Shown here piece after piece: positions 7,745 to 17,249 of a stretch of DNA of 64,000 nucleotides. The notes beneath the pieces are model-generated. The model made no database searches, was not told the origin of the DNA, and was given only the letters and a program-made list of their open reading frames with translations. Every line of letters begins with the position of its first letter. The stretch's first letter is position 1. This DNA comes from Bacillota bacterium (GTDB taxonomy: Bacteria > Bacillota > Clostridia > Lachnospirales > Lachnospiraceae), in NCBI GenBank assembly GCA_023439125.1, contig JAEXOU010000005.1, positions 620,001 to 684,000 on the forward strand, in the 5' to 3' direction. The translations under genes were made by a program, and so were the position numbers.

Positions 7745-8803
7745 TTAAAACTCACATCCAATAGAAAACATATACTCTTTGTATTCACTTGCCTTTTCAT
7801 CCCAATGTGTTTTATTCCAATCTGCAAATTTTTGAAAGACATCTTCTGATGTTACTGCCTTAATGGCACGAATTAATTGATAATTGTTATTTTTTCTCTC
7901 CTTGTCATTCGTAGCATAACTAATATCTAATTTTCGTCCATTCGCTTCTTTTGACAGCTTACAGATAATATCTTCTCCGTAAGTATCCGTTAGAAATTGC
8001 ACGAAGCGAAAACCATAATGATAAGAATCACCATAAGGTTCAAAAGTCGCTTGGAATCCAGCCTTACCCTTACTAATAATGGAATCATCGTAGGACACAG
8101 GATAATAATATTGAATCAATTGCCACATAGGTGATTTTAAATGTCTTGCCAACTGCTCTTCCATATAACATGCAAAACCTTCTTCTAAGGTACCACCGAA
8201 GTTTACTCCGTTCTGTAACTGCACCGTATGTGCCAACTCATGGCGAATTGTCTGATATCCATTATAATCATAGTCAAAATCCTTTTGATCGAGTACAACA
8301 CCAGTTTCCCAAGCATATTGTGAATAAATACCCATATCCTTACAAACAATTACATTCACTTTTTTATTATTCTTATTCACATTCTTAAAGCTATCTTCTT
8401 TAAAATATTCTTTTCTCCATTCAAGATCACAAATATATTTATCTGTTGCACCGTAAGTAAACCCGGATAATTCTTCTATAGCTTCCATATAAGAAGTTAT
8501 CAACTCCAACATATCTCCCTTTACAGTAACACCTTTTTGAAAGAAAAGAATTGCTTTCTCTCCTTCCACATATGCATCATATTTCAATACATAAGTATCC
8601 TCTTCATCCCCACTTAAAGTAATCTTTTTCCAATCAGTTTTTTTCTTTTCAACTTTTTTAGTTGTAATCTGATTGGTTGTAGTTACTCCATCAGCTTTTA
8701 TTAGCTGCTCTGCTTGAGCTGTTTCTAATCCAATACCTGATTCAAAACACAAAACAACAACAAAACTAATAACTGCAATAAAAATTTTCATTCGATTTTT
8801 CAT
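7745..8803 (-). CDS. Secreted gluzincin-type zinc peptidase
   Basis: A 352-residue protein with an N-terminal signal peptide (hydrophobic residues 6-22, likely cut after AQA at 29-31). The zinc motif HELAH (188-192) is followed by LEEGFACY, whose Glu208 before Gly fits the third zinc ligand of peptidase-MA-like gluzincins. Downstream, GDSYHYGFRFVQFLTDTYGED is the usual helical part of that family. It probably cleaves a protein or peptide outside the cell. It follows the ECF sigma and anti-sigma genes by 36 bases with its own strong GGAGG site, so it is likely the third gene of that operon. Confidence 0.85.
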   Translation of the reverse strand: MKNRMKIFIAVISFVVVLCFESGIGLETAQAEQLIKADGVTTTNQITTKKVEKKKTDWKKITLSGDEEDTYVLKYDAYVEGEKAILFFQKGVTVKGDMLELITSYMEAIEELSGFTYGATDKYICDLEWRKEYFKEDSFKNVNKNNKKVNVIVCKDMGIYSQYAWETGVVLDQKDFDYDYNGYQTIRHELAHTVQLQNGVNFGGTLEEGFACYMEEQLARHLKSPMWQLIQYYYPVSYDDSIISKGKAGFQATFEPYGDSYHYGFRFVQFLTDTYGEDIICKLSKEANGRKLDISYATNDKERKNNNYQLIRAIKAVTSEDVFQKFADWNKTHWDEKASEYKEYMFSIGCEF

Positions 8804-8839
8804 AATTATCCTCCAATAATAAATTTCATTTCTTTTAAT

Positions 8840-9931
8840 TTATTTTAATGTATAACTTATGTCTTGAGTCTTTAAAACAATACTTGTAGCATTCTTGTAA
8901 TCAATGGATGGAAAATAAGGATTTATAAAACAATGATATTTCTTACCTAATTCACCCTCGATATCACACCAAGTATAGCCTATGTTATCTTCATTCACTT
9001 TATATTCCTGTCCATCTACTACAATTAATAGCCCATTTACAAATTTGATCCAATTGTCTTGTAGCTGCGGTTCTAAGATTGAATAATCTACCCCACCACT
9101 CAAGAAAGCTGTTCCTTCTAAATCATATTGAAATCTTAATTCAGTCCGATATACTCCGTATTCAGCACTTGTAAGGTAGTAATCAATTTCACCCTGTGTA
9201 AATTTAACTTCTTCATAATTCTCATAATGAACTGGATAAAAAATACTAGCTGGTGGTGTAAATCTATATTCCATATTTAGGTCATACCATTCACCATACT
9301 CATTATTTGGATTATTTAAATCTAAAATCACCTCACATACATCTACAACTACAGGCTCACCTCGTGTCATCCATACTGGCGGGCCAATCATACTGACATG
9401 ATAAAGGTTTGAAACCTCATTATCTCGCTCTCCATATGCAGTACAAGGTCCATAGTTATCTAATTCATTCGCATATTGCTCTTCACCTAAAACATATGCA
9501 TACATAAGTATCTTATCATTATCCTTGGCAAGCTTCTCATCATGAATATAAACATCAAATACCAATAATGGTGTTTCTGCATCACCCGCAACAGCTAAAA
9601 GATCGACCTGAAATACATCCTCCTCTTTTGATTGTCCAATCTCATAGAGATATCCTTTATCAACGATCTTAGCGGTAACTTCATCCTTAAAGATATTTCG
9701 AAAAATATCACCCCAGACACCTGTTGCTGCAAATACTGTAGTCCCCATCAATAAGAAGCAAGCTATTGATACAGCTATCGGGCGCCAAGTTCTATGTCTT
9801 TTTTTATACTCTTCAATTTGAATGACTTTTTCACTATTTTTAGTTTTTGCCAGTATGTCCTTTGCATCAACCGTACAATACTCATTACAAAATTTATCTA
9901 TCTCTTCTTTGTATTCTTTATTTAGCTTCAT
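8840..9931 (-). CDS. Membrane anti-sigma factor-like protein
   Basis: A 363-residue single-pass protein. A cytoplasmic N-terminus of about 45 charged residues is followed by one membrane segment near residues 49-67 (AVSIACFLLMGTTVFAA), then an extracellular domain of about 290 residues resembling DUF4179-type anti-sigma sensors. The start ATG overlaps the stop of the sigma gene by one base (TAATG), with GGGAGG ten bases before it; an upstream TTG would sit on the ribosome site. That coupling and topology imply it holds the ECF sigma factor inactive and senses something outside. No cysteine/histidine zinc anti-sigma motif is seen. Confidence 0.78.
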   Translation of the reverse strand: MKLNKEYKEEIDKFCNEYCTVDAKDILAKTKNSEKVIQIEEYKKRHRTWRPIAVSIACFLLMGTTVFAATGVWGDIFRNIFKDEVTAKIVDKGYLYEIGQSKEEDVFQVDLLAVAGDAETPLLVFDVYIHDEKLAKDNDKILMYAYVLGEEQYANELDNYGPCTAYGERDNEVSNLYHVSMIGPPVWMTRGEPVVVDVCEVILDLNNPNNEYGEWYDLNMEYRFTPPASIFYPVHYENYEEVKFTQGEIDYYLTSAEYGVYRTELRFQYDLEGTAFLSGGVDYSILEPQLQDNWIKFVNGLLIVVDGQEYKVNEDNIGYTWCDIEGELGKKYHCFINPYFPSIDYKNATSIVLKTQDISYTLK

Positions 9932-10410
9932 TAAAACCAATCCTCCCTGTTTAAGATTTTAATTAGTTTCTCTCTGCCTCTCTTTAGCCGAACTTTTATT
10001 GTATTCTCCGGCATGTTAAATACATCAGAAATTTGTTTGATTGTATAATCCTCATAATAAAATAAATGTAAAGGTATCCTATATTTCTCAGGTAATGAAA
10101 GTACAACACTTAACAACTCGTTACCATGATTCATATCAAAATAAGGAATTTCTTCTGACAATGGGACATTTGTTTTATGTCTACTCGATCTACAATAATT
10201 ATTGCATAGATTAATTGATACACGAATTAGCCAGGCCTTTAAGTGCTCATCGCTTTCAAAATCTACATTTGCTTGATATAGTCGAATAAAAACTTCCTGT
10301 TGAAGATCTGCAGTATCATCAATGTTCTTCAAATAGTTAAATATCACCGAATACACAGTATTTTTATACTTATTGTAAATTTCACAGAATACATCATCTG
10401 TCATGCTCAT
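9931..10410 (-). CDS. ECF-type RNA polymerase sigma factor
   Basis: A 159-residue sigma factor with only regions 2 and 4. Region 2 includes LQQEVFIRLYQANVDFE and LKAWLIRVSINLCNNYCRS; region 4 is SLPEKYRIPLHLFYYEDYTIKQISDVFNMPENTIKVRLKRGREKL. I start at ATG 10410, nine bases after a GGGGGAG site; a further-upstream ATG overlaps that site. The next gene overlaps the stop codon, as expected for sigma/anti-sigma pairs. Upstream lies an ECF-type promoter, so the operon probably activates itself. Confidence 0.93.
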   Translation of the reverse strand: MSMTDDVFCEIYNKYKNTVYSVIFNYLKNIDDTADLQQEVFIRLYQANVDFESDEHLKAWLIRVSINLCNNYCRSSRHKTNVPLSEEIPYFDMNHGNELLSVVLSLPEKYRIPLHLFYYEDYTIKQISDVFNMPENTIKVRLKRGREKLIKILNREDWF

Positions 10411-10471
10411 AATATTTTTCTCCCCCATTAATTAGATGCGCATCTTACTAATCTGGACCTGTATACTTATA

Positions 10472-10499
10472 ATACACATTAGATATGGAAAAAGTTTCA
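10472..10499 (-). promoter_or_regulatory. ECF-type autoregulatory promoter
   Basis: TGAAAC (10499-10494), 16 bases beginning TTTTT, then GTGTAT (10477-10472). The -35 word and T-run match Bacillus ECF sigma promoters; the -10 is less typical than CGT-type boxes. It lies 60 bases upstream of the sigma gene. Confidence 0.5.
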
Positions 10500-10510
10500 A
10501 TTATTAAGGA

Positions 10511-10538
10511 AAAGTCCCAAGCTTTTGCCTGGGACTTT
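10511..10538 (-). terminator. Terminator of the lipoprotein gene
   Basis: A 9-bp stem AAAGTCCCA/TGGGACTTT (10511-10519 with 10530-10538), extended by GC pairs in the loop and followed on the minus strand by a T-rich stretch. Confidence 0.75.
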
Positions 10539-10578
10539 GTCGACAATCTGAGTCCTTCCAATAAAAGAAGATACTTTT

Positions 10579-13152
10579 TTATTGAATCGTATATTTAATT
10601 ACGTTGCTAACTGGTACATATTGTCCTTCGACCCATGCTTCAAGATAACACTCATAATCACCAGTATCTTGTCTATAATATTGGTAAGATAATTCGTTTT
10701 CTGCATTTCTGCTTAATACCTCTCTTCCATTATAGATAATTACCCAGGCTAAATTTTCATATTCAGATACTTCTGGACGATGAATCGTATAATCATCAGA
10801 CATTGTTATCTCGATAAGATTATCAACCTTTATCTCACTAATGGCTTTTTCATTATAGGTCAAAAAATTAAACTTTTCTCCATTCACGATTACATCTGCA
10901 GTACAGTCCTCGATGTAAGCATGAGCTGCATGTCCTAGCATTGACCCAGTAGATCCATTACCTGTAACTGTACCACTTATCTTACAATTGATATAACTTC
11001 CACCAATTGCCTCACCTGATAGAATTGCAGTAGAACCATTACCATTAATTACAGCATCTTGAATAATAAGATCTTCCACCAAGCAGCCAACTTCCCAACC
11101 TATAAGGCCATTATCCTCCATATGTAAACCAATGAGCTTATGATTATTTCCTAGTATTACCCCACTAAAGCTATGGGAAATAGGATAACAGGACCACCCC
11201 ATGGACGCCCATTGATATTGGGATAAATCAATATCATTCATTAACTCTATCGTTATGTATCCATCCATGGTATTAACATAATAAACTACACTTGCAAGCT
11301 GTTCTGGAGTTGAAACTTCAAAGTAACCTTGTGATTTCTCAATGTAATCCAAATCTACAAGTTCTAAGATATCACCTGTGTAACATAGTTTTGCCCAATC
11401 AGAACTAGCTGGGTTTTGTTTCGTTATCTGACGTTCTCCACCATCGTAGATATATCGGTCAACGATCATGTATACAGCATCTTTAATATATGGAACACTT
11501 AAGGTATCCTTTTCTTTATCAATCGTTGTTTTTAATAAGGTAAAACCTCCACCTAAATCATTGTACCCAATACACAAATCGTCTTCGTAATCATATAACA
11601 TGTTTTTCTGATTATATTGCACAGATATAGTCGCATTTTTTAATTCAAGATCTGTATTAATATAAAAACCTCCAAGCCGATAAGCATCGATCGTGTTATT
11701 ATTTACAGAAACAGAGATTTCGTTCTCTAGTAATATATTGTTCTTACATTCTAAATCGAGAATTACAGATGAAATGATTCCATCTTCGCAAGCATATTCA
11801 AAGGTACGTTTCTCTATGTGTCCATTTTTACTCACAATCTCTAGCTTTTTAATGATGTCTTGTGTATCCTGTGACTCGTATGACATCAGATTTATTTCCT
11901 TATTTCGATTATCGAATGTTAAGTTGTCTAGTCTGTTGGTGTAATAATATTCTGTTCCATCAATTGTTATTTTTAAAAATTTACCATCGAATGAAATCTT
12001 ATAAGAGAGTGTATCCATTTTTTCATTACTCATAAATAGAGTACGGTCAATCGTTTTCTCATCTGAATTAAACTCCCATATTTCAACTTGTTTCCAATCA
12101 TCATTCATATTTATCCATTTACCGTCGATCTCATAATAATCTTGAATGAAATTTTTACGTCCTGTTTCTCTGTCCCGATATAAAATCTCTTTATAATTTT
12201 CCGTTAATAATGAAAGTTTATCTCCATTTAATTTTATAAACATGGTATTGTATAATACTTCATCATTATATGGGTTTTCATATTTAATAATCAATTTTGC
12301 ATTACAGAACTCTATATCAGATTCATCACATAAATCATCTGCTGGTATACCATCAATTGTACACGAAATAACACTCCATTTATTCTCAGTAATAGAATGA
12401 CATGCCTCTATTCCGTAATTTACCATATACCAACTGCCGAGGATACCCTTTTGTATTGCTTTAACATATTTTTTCCCTTGACTACTATTAGCATGATAAG
12501 CAGTGACTCCATTGATTTTAATGGAATGCTCATTAATTATCGTTAATTCGATGGATTTTTTAACACCTAGAGAATTGACACCTTCAATCCCGGATTCTGT
12601 TAAATTACATTGATCATAAGTAGTACAATTCGGATCAATAAACTTTCCATCTATGTACTCACATACAAATCCAAATTCATTCACCCAAACGCCCTCTAAA
12701 AATTGTTCTGTTAACCTTATGTTTGATAGCGTAGTATCCGTATTATCATGGATCGGAGTCTCACTTTGCATAGAAGTTATACTTTGTGTAGGGACAATAG
12801 ATTCAGTTCGTGAAGCATCCTCTGATGAGATAATCTTTGGTAACTGTTCCTCATCTTGATTTTGAGTTTCCAGTATATTCGCTGTTACCCTATCATTTTG
12901 ATTTGTATTATCCTGGCTTTCTTGTATATCCTGTTTTACTAACCCATTATAACCATCTTGAGCTTCTTGACCATCTTGACCATCTTGAATTTCTTGACCA
13001 CCTTGAGTATCTTGACCATCTTGACTTTCTTGATTTTCTTGTACTCCTTGATTATTTTCACTTCCTTTGTTTTCTTTATTACGATTGTGAGTTGCACAAC
13101 TTGTAAATAATAAAGCTAAAATAACAAGTACCCCTACTAATTTTCTCATCAT
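10579..13152 (-). CDS. Large surface lipoprotein with beta-helix-like region
   Basis: An 857-residue protein whose N-terminus ends in the lipobox LFTSC, so Cys19 is probably lipidated. Residues about 25-75 are a degenerate tandem of Gln, Asp, Glu and Gly (units like QDGQDGQEAQDG) that resembles a spacer across the cell wall. The middle (150-600) shows beta-rich segments with no family I recognise. Residues about 610-760 contain GYFEVSTPEQLASVV followed by short repeating strands (DNGLIGWEVGCLVEDLIIQD, GGSYINCKISGTVTG), like a right-handed beta-helix or GLUG-type adhesin region. The C-terminal 80 residues look like an Ig-like beta domain. Monocistronic; binding or adhesion is the likeliest role. 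Confidence 0.7.
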   Translation of the reverse strand: MMRKLVGVLVILALLFTSCATHNRNKENKGSENNQGVQENQESQDGQDTQGGQEIQDGQDGQEAQDGYNGLVKQDIQESQDNTNQNDRVTANILETQNQDEEQLPKIISSEDASRTESIVPTQSITSMQSETPIHDNTDTTLSNIRLTEQFLEGVWVNEFGFVCEYIDGKFIDPNCTTYDQCNLTESGIEGVNSLGVKKSIELTIINEHSIKINGVTAYHANSSQGKKYVKAIQKGILGSWYMVNYGIEACHSITENKWSVISCTIDGIPADDLCDESDIEFCNAKLIIKYENPYNDEVLYNTMFIKLNGDKLSLLTENYKEILYRDRETGRKNFIQDYYEIDGKWINMNDDWKQVEIWEFNSDEKTIDRTLFMSNEKMDTLSYKISFDGKFLKITIDGTEYYYTNRLDNLTFDNRNKEINLMSYESQDTQDIIKKLEIVSKNGHIEKRTFEYACEDGIISSVILDLECKNNILLENEISVSVNNNTIDAYRLGGFYINTDLELKNATISVQYNQKNMLYDYEDDLCIGYNDLGGGFTLLKTTIDKEKDTLSVPYIKDAVYMIVDRYIYDGGERQITKQNPASSDWAKLCYTGDILELVDLDYIEKSQGYFEVSTPEQLASVVYYVNTMDGYITIELMNDIDLSQYQWASMGWSCYPISHSFSGVILGNNHKLIGLHMEDNGLIGWEVGCLVEDLIIQDAVINGNGSTAILSGEAIGGSYINCKISGTVTGNGSTGSMLGHAAHAYIEDCTADVIVNGEKFNFLTYNEKAISEIKVDNLIEITMSDDYTIHRPEVSEYENLAWVIIYNGREVLSRNAENELSYQYYRQDTGDYECYLEAWVEGQYVPVSNVIKYTIQ

Positions 13153-13322
13153 TTATCCCCCCTATTCGACAAAACATTTCTTCTATAATCATACAATTTT
13201 TTCCTTAATACTTCAAGTTTATTCTTCTTGGCGAATCCTCATCAAATTTATTGATTTTACCAATACATAAGATTGGATAAGCCCTGGAGAATATTGGTTC
13301 AGTCTTTTAGCAGTATAAAGGA
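13153..13322. other. Intergenic region without recognised genes
   Basis: With the next hairpin this gap covers about 280 bases between the lipoprotein gene and the sugar transporter operon. It should contain the lipoprotein promoter, but I see no convincing -35/-10 pair. Confidence 0.5.
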
Positions 13323-13352
13323 ATAGCGTAGCTTCAAATAAAGCTACGCTAT
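13323..13352 (-). terminator. Terminator of the sugar ABC operon
   Basis: A perfect 12-bp stem ATAGCGTAGCTT/AAGCTACGCTAT with a 6-base loop, 85 bases after the last permease gene. The T-run is interrupted (TTCCTTTAT). Confidence 0.7.
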
Positions 13353-13436
13353 AAAGTCTAACTTATTGGGATTACATCAACTATTACTAAGTGAGACAGC
13401 TCCTTTTTTTGAGATATAATAAGACATCTCATACAT

Positions 13437-14471
13437 TTAAGAAACTACACCCTTCTTCTTTCGAGAACAAATAACACTCTGAAGTACTATAAAAAAGCAA
13501 AGCATTGCTGCACGTGTTATTTGTGGCCACCATGGATCCTGGCTACCAATTGCTGTAACAACAAGTAATACAATACCGCTTGTTAATACACCAAATAATG
13601 TACCAAATACATTACCTACTCCACCAGTTAGTAAGGTTCCTCCTATGATGGAGGCAGCAATTGCATCCATCTCAAGACCAGTCGCTTGTTGTACAGAACC
13701 AGATCTTGTATGGAACAAATATAGAAATCCACCAATACCTGCAAGTAAACCACAAAGTAAATGTGCTAAAAATCTTGTTTTTCTTACGTTTATTCCTAGC
13801 ATTAAAGCACTTTGTGGATTCCCACCAACTGCATAAAAACTACGTCCGAGTTTCGTCTTCTTCAATAGAAAATACATAATACAAACGATAATAAGAGCAA
13901 TCACAACCCCATACTCCAATTTGGATTGTATGAAAATCCCTTTCTTATTGTAATCACCTAAGAATGGTAACTGGATTCGTGCTCCTGACAACTTTTCAAA
14001 CGAAGCATTACTTACTTGTACCTGGTTTACTTCAATTAATGCTACTAAACCACGTCCTAAAAACATTCCCGCTAAAGTAACAATAAAAGGTTGCATATTA
14101 AGATAAGCGATTAGAAAGCCTTGAATTGCTCCAAAAGTAAGACCAATTGCCAGTGCAAGCAATAATGTTGTAATGAAATTAAAGCCATAATTGTTAAGGC
14201 AAACAATACAAGAAGTACAAATAAGTGCTGTTGAACCGCCAACTGAAATATCGATACTACCTGTAATCATAACAACAGTAAGACCGCAAGCGATAACAAT
14301 CAAAGCAGCATTGTCATTTAAAAGGTTAAAAAACATCTGTATCTTATCGAAACCTTTATCTCCGAGAAAAACAATCGAAAGTGCATAAATTACGATAAAC
14401 AGAAGTACTGTGATTGCTAACAAAAAGGCAGTATCTGTCAGAGATTTTTTACTCTTTACCAACCTAATCAC
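13437..14471 (-). CDS. Sugar ABC transporter permease (YjfF/RbsC type)
   Basis: A 344-residue permease with about ten membrane segments and the signatures of the ribose/galactofuranose branch: ACGLTVVMITGSIDISVGGS near residue 65, FLIAYLNMQPFIVTLAGMFLGRG, YAVGGNPQSALMLGINV and DAIAASIIGGTLLTGGVGNV (the ATPase-coupling EAA-like loop region). The order and motifs match YjfF, the second permease of the galactofuranose system. The GTG start overlaps the previous permease stop by 8 bases and sits very close to its GGAG site; a TTG nine bases later is an alternative. It should form a heterodimer with the preceding permease. Confidence 0.9.
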   Translation of the reverse strand: MIRLVKSKKSLTDTAFLLAITVLLFIVIYALSIVFLGDKGFDKIQMFFNLLNDNAALIVIACGLTVVMITGSIDISVGGSTALICTSCIVCLNNYGFNFITTLLLALAIGLTFGAIQGFLIAYLNMQPFIVTLAGMFLGRGLVALIEVNQVQVSNASFEKLSGARIQLPFLGDYNKKGIFIQSKLEYGVVIALIIVCIMYFLLKKTKLGRSFYAVGGNPQSALMLGINVRKTRFLAHLLCGLLAGIGGFLYLFHTRSGSVQQATGLEMDAIAASIIGGTLLTGGVGNVFGTLFGVLTSGIVLLVVTAIGSQDPWWPQITRAAMLCFFIVLQSVICSRKKKGVVS

Positions 14472-15567
14472 ACTCCTTTCCCTTACTCGTAGTCATCTTG
14501 GATTTTTTAATATTCTTTTCAAAGAAACTTTTGACTACTGGCGTTTGAATCGTAACGAGTACAATTATGATAAGAGCCTTAAATACTGGAACAGCATTCG
14601 TGTTCACATTCAGTGTGGTAAGCATAGAAGATAATGTCTGAATCGTATAAGCTCCTATGATGGAACCAGTCATATTAAACTTGCCACCACCTAAAGAGTT
14701 ACCACCAAGAGCTACTGCCAAGATTACATCCATTTCGATACTTGGTACAATGGTATATGGATTTACCGTTTGAACTCTACTAGATTGTACGAAGCCTGCG
14801 ATACCAACGCAAAATCCAAGAATTACAAATGTTAAAAATTTGATACGTACAGGATTTAAACCGTTTAAGCTAGAAGACTTATCGTTAATGCCTACTGCTT
14901 GAGTATATAAACCAAGATTTGTCTTTTTCAGTGTTAAAAACGTTAGTAAAACCATTGCAATCGTTATTAATATTGGCGTAGGAATCGGAAACCCTGGAAT
15001 AAAGTTTCCATAATATCCGAAGGAAGCTACGGTTTTAGGCTTAAGTCCACCCATAGCCATGGAGCCAATGGAACGTCCAGCTGTAAAAAGAATTAAGGTT
15101 GCAACCATCGGCTGTATCTTAAACCGAGATACAAGAATACCATTGAAAGCTCCACAAGCCATACCTGCGAGGCAACCAAGTAAAAGTGCAACAATGATTG
15201 GCGCATGTAAAGAGGTTGGCTGTGTTTCAGTTCCACATAGAACTCTCATAATAACTCCACATACAATTGCTATCGTAGCACCAACACTAATATCTTGTCC
15301 TCGTGAAGAGGCTGTAACAAAAGTCATACCAATCGTAAGGATAACAAGCTCAGTGGCATTACTCAAAATATTAATAATATTACCAATCAACACAGGATTT
15401 CCAGTACTATCTTTACCCATACTTATCTTTAAAAAGCCTGGATTAATAAATATATTAAGTAATAAAAGAAATACAAGAAATGCGATTGGAATAAATAATT
15501 TATGTTTTAGAACTTTTATTATCATATGGGAAGCATTTTTATCGTTATTCGTCTTTGCCATTTTCAT
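14464..15567 (-). CDS. Sugar ABC transporter permease (YtfT/RbsC type)
   Basis: A 367-residue permease of the same family, with ELVILTIGMTFVTASSRGQDISVG, VSRFKIQPMVATLILFTAGRS, YTQAVGINDKSSSLNGLNPV and DVILAVALGGNSLGGGKFNM. The asymmetric pair with the next gene is what YtfT/YjfF-type galactofuranose transporters show. I start at ATG 15567, five bases after GGGAGG; an upstream GTG touches that site. It overlaps the end of the ATPase gene by 23 bases. Confidence 0.92.
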   Translation of the reverse strand: MKMAKTNNDKNASHMIIKVLKHKLFIPIAFLVFLLLLNIFINPGFLKISMGKDSTGNPVLIGNIINILSNATELVILTIGMTFVTASSRGQDISVGATIAIVCGVIMRVLCGTETQPTSLHAPIIVALLLGCLAGMACGAFNGILVSRFKIQPMVATLILFTAGRSIGSMAMGGLKPKTVASFGYYGNFIPGFPIPTPILITIAMVLLTFLTLKKTNLGLYTQAVGINDKSSSLNGLNPVRIKFLTFVILGFCVGIAGFVQSSRVQTVNPYTIVPSIEMDVILAVALGGNSLGGGKFNMTGSIIGAYTIQTLSSMLTTLNVNTNAVPVFKALIIIVLVTIQTPVVKSFFEKNIKKSKMTTSKGKECD

Positions 15568-17068
15568 TCGCACCTCCCGCTATTGTGTACATTATCTTAT
15601 CCTGTGTCATGTCTTCACCTTTAAGTTCACCAACCACATATAAATCACGCATAACAATTAATCTTGAACAGGTACGTAACATTTCTTCGATCTCAGACGA
15701 TATGAATGTAATGCTCATACCTTCCGACGCGAGTTTTAGCACAAGTCTTTGTATTTCAACTTTTGTACCAATATCAATACCTCGGGTTGGTTCATCAAGT
15801 ATAAGGTAATCCGGATGAGTAAGCAACCAACGTGCTAAAATTACTTTCTGCTGATTTCCACCTGATAAGGAATTAATTGGTGTATCCGCTGAAGCAGTCT
15901 TAATACCTAACAGACTGATATATTCATCCGCAAACGCTTGCGCCTGGGCTTTCGTTAATGGATGAAAAAAACCTTTCATTACTTGAAGCGCAAGTATAAT
16001 ATTATCTCGTACTGACAGTTCACCAATAATACCATCTCGTTTTCGATCTTCAGATAAATATCCAATTCCTTTTTTCATTGCCTTAATAGGTGATGTAACG
16101 TTAACGCTTTCTCCCTTAACCTTTAACATACCTTTGGTAACTTTGTCAGCTCCAAAAATCGCACGTACACACTCACTACGTCCAGACCCAAGCAAACCAG
16201 CAAAACCAGTCACTTCACCTTTATACGTAGTAAAATTAAATGGTTTTATTCCAGAATTACTAGATAGATCTTTTGCTTCAATATATAGTTCTTTTCCCGC
16301 ATTACGATCTACTTGTGTTTCATTATGTAAATCAGCTAAATCCCCAAGTTCCTTACCCATCATTTTGGCAACAAGTTCAACTCGTGGCAAATCTTTAATT
16401 TCATATTCTCCAACAAGTTCGCCATTTCTTAAAACTGTTATTTTATCACATAATGCATATACCTGATCAAGAAAATGAGTTACAAATATAATTCCTACTC
16501 CTCTACTCTTTAGCTTACGCATTAAGGAAAATAACTTATTTACCTCTTGTTCATCTAATGATGAGGTTGGTTCATCAAGAATCAATACCTTACAATCCAT
16601 ATCAACTGCTCTTGCTATCGCTACCATTTGTTGCACTGCTATGGAACAATTCGACAATTGTTGTGTAGGCTTTGCAGGAATGCTTAAACTTTTTAGAATT
16701 TCTTCTGCTTTGCTGTTATTCTTCTTCCAATTAACTAATATTTCGTTTGTTCTACCGATAAACAAGTTTTCTGCTACTGTCAGATTCGGGCATAATGTAA
16801 TTTCCTGATATACCGTGCTAATCCCTGATTTTTGGGCATCCTGAGGTGATTTAATTTGAACTGGTTTATCATTCCCTTTAATAAAGATTTCTCCGGCATC
16901 CTTTGAATAAACTCCAGTTAATACCTTAATTAATGTGGACTTTCCAGCACCATTTTCGCCCATCAATGCATGAATTTCGCCTTCGCATAATGTAAAATCT
17001 ACATTTTGTAAGGCTTTTACACCTGGAAAGCTTATCGATATATTTTTCATTGTAAGTACTGTGTCCAT
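15545..17068 (-). CDS. Sugar ABC transporter ATPase (YtfR/RbsA type)
   Basis: A 507-residue protein with two fused ATP-binding domains, as in RbsA/MglA/YtfR. The first has Walker A GENGAGKS (37-44) and Walker B VLILDEPTSS. The second has a degenerate Walker A GLLGSGRSE near 285-295, signature LSGGNQQKV and Walker B YLILDEPTRG. It energises uptake of a monosaccharide, most likely galactofuranose, ribose or a related pentose. The start has GGAGG nine bases upstream. It is separated from the binding-protein gene by 181 bases containing a stable hairpin, consistent with lower expression than the binding protein. Confidence 0.95.
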   Translation of the reverse strand: MDTVLTMKNISISFPGVKALQNVDFTLCEGEIHALMGENGAGKSTLIKVLTGVYSKDAGEIFIKGNDKPVQIKSPQDAQKSGISTVYQEITLCPNLTVAENLFIGRTNEILVNWKKNNSKAEEILKSLSIPAKPTQQLSNCSIAVQQMVAIARAVDMDCKVLILDEPTSSLDEQEVNKLFSLMRKLKSRGVGIIFVTHFLDQVYALCDKITVLRNGELVGEYEIKDLPRVELVAKMMGKELGDLADLHNETQVDRNAGKELYIEAKDLSSNSGIKPFNFTTYKGEVTGFAGLLGSGRSECVRAIFGADKVTKGMLKVKGESVNVTSPIKAMKKGIGYLSEDRKRDGIIGELSVRDNIILALQVMKGFFHPLTKAQAQAFADEYISLLGIKTASADTPINSLSGGNQQKVILARWLLTHPDYLILDEPTRGIDIGTKVEIQRLVLKLASEGMSITFISSEIEEMLRTCSRLIVMRDLYVVGELKGEDMTQDKIMYTIAGGANENGKDE

Positions 17069-17120
17069 TTACTCAAACCTCCGTTCGGGCTTATTTATGA
17101 CATTGCATGCCATTTGATAA

Positions 17121-17168
17121 ATGCGTGGTGCTAAGCATAAGTGAATCCCCATACCTAACGCCACGCAT
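17121..17168 (-). other. Intra-operon mRNA hairpin after the binding-protein gene
   Basis: ATGCGTGG (17121-17128) pairs with CCACGCAT (17161-17168), and the stem extends inward through GU pairs (TGCTAAG with CTAACG). There is no T-run. Such hairpins often protect the binding-protein part of an mRNA from decay or reduce read-through into the transporter genes. Confidence 0.6.
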
Positions 17169-17249
17169 ATTAATTAATATCTAATATAATTATTTCATCA
17201 ATTGTCAATAATAGAATTTGCTATGAAGCCCTAAGGCTGAATAGTAATC

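Noticed and set aside
17121..17168. Hairpin between the binding-protein and ATPase genes read as a full terminator.
   Set aside because: There is no T-tract and the downstream genes lack a visible promoter, so partial attenuation or mRNA protection fits better.
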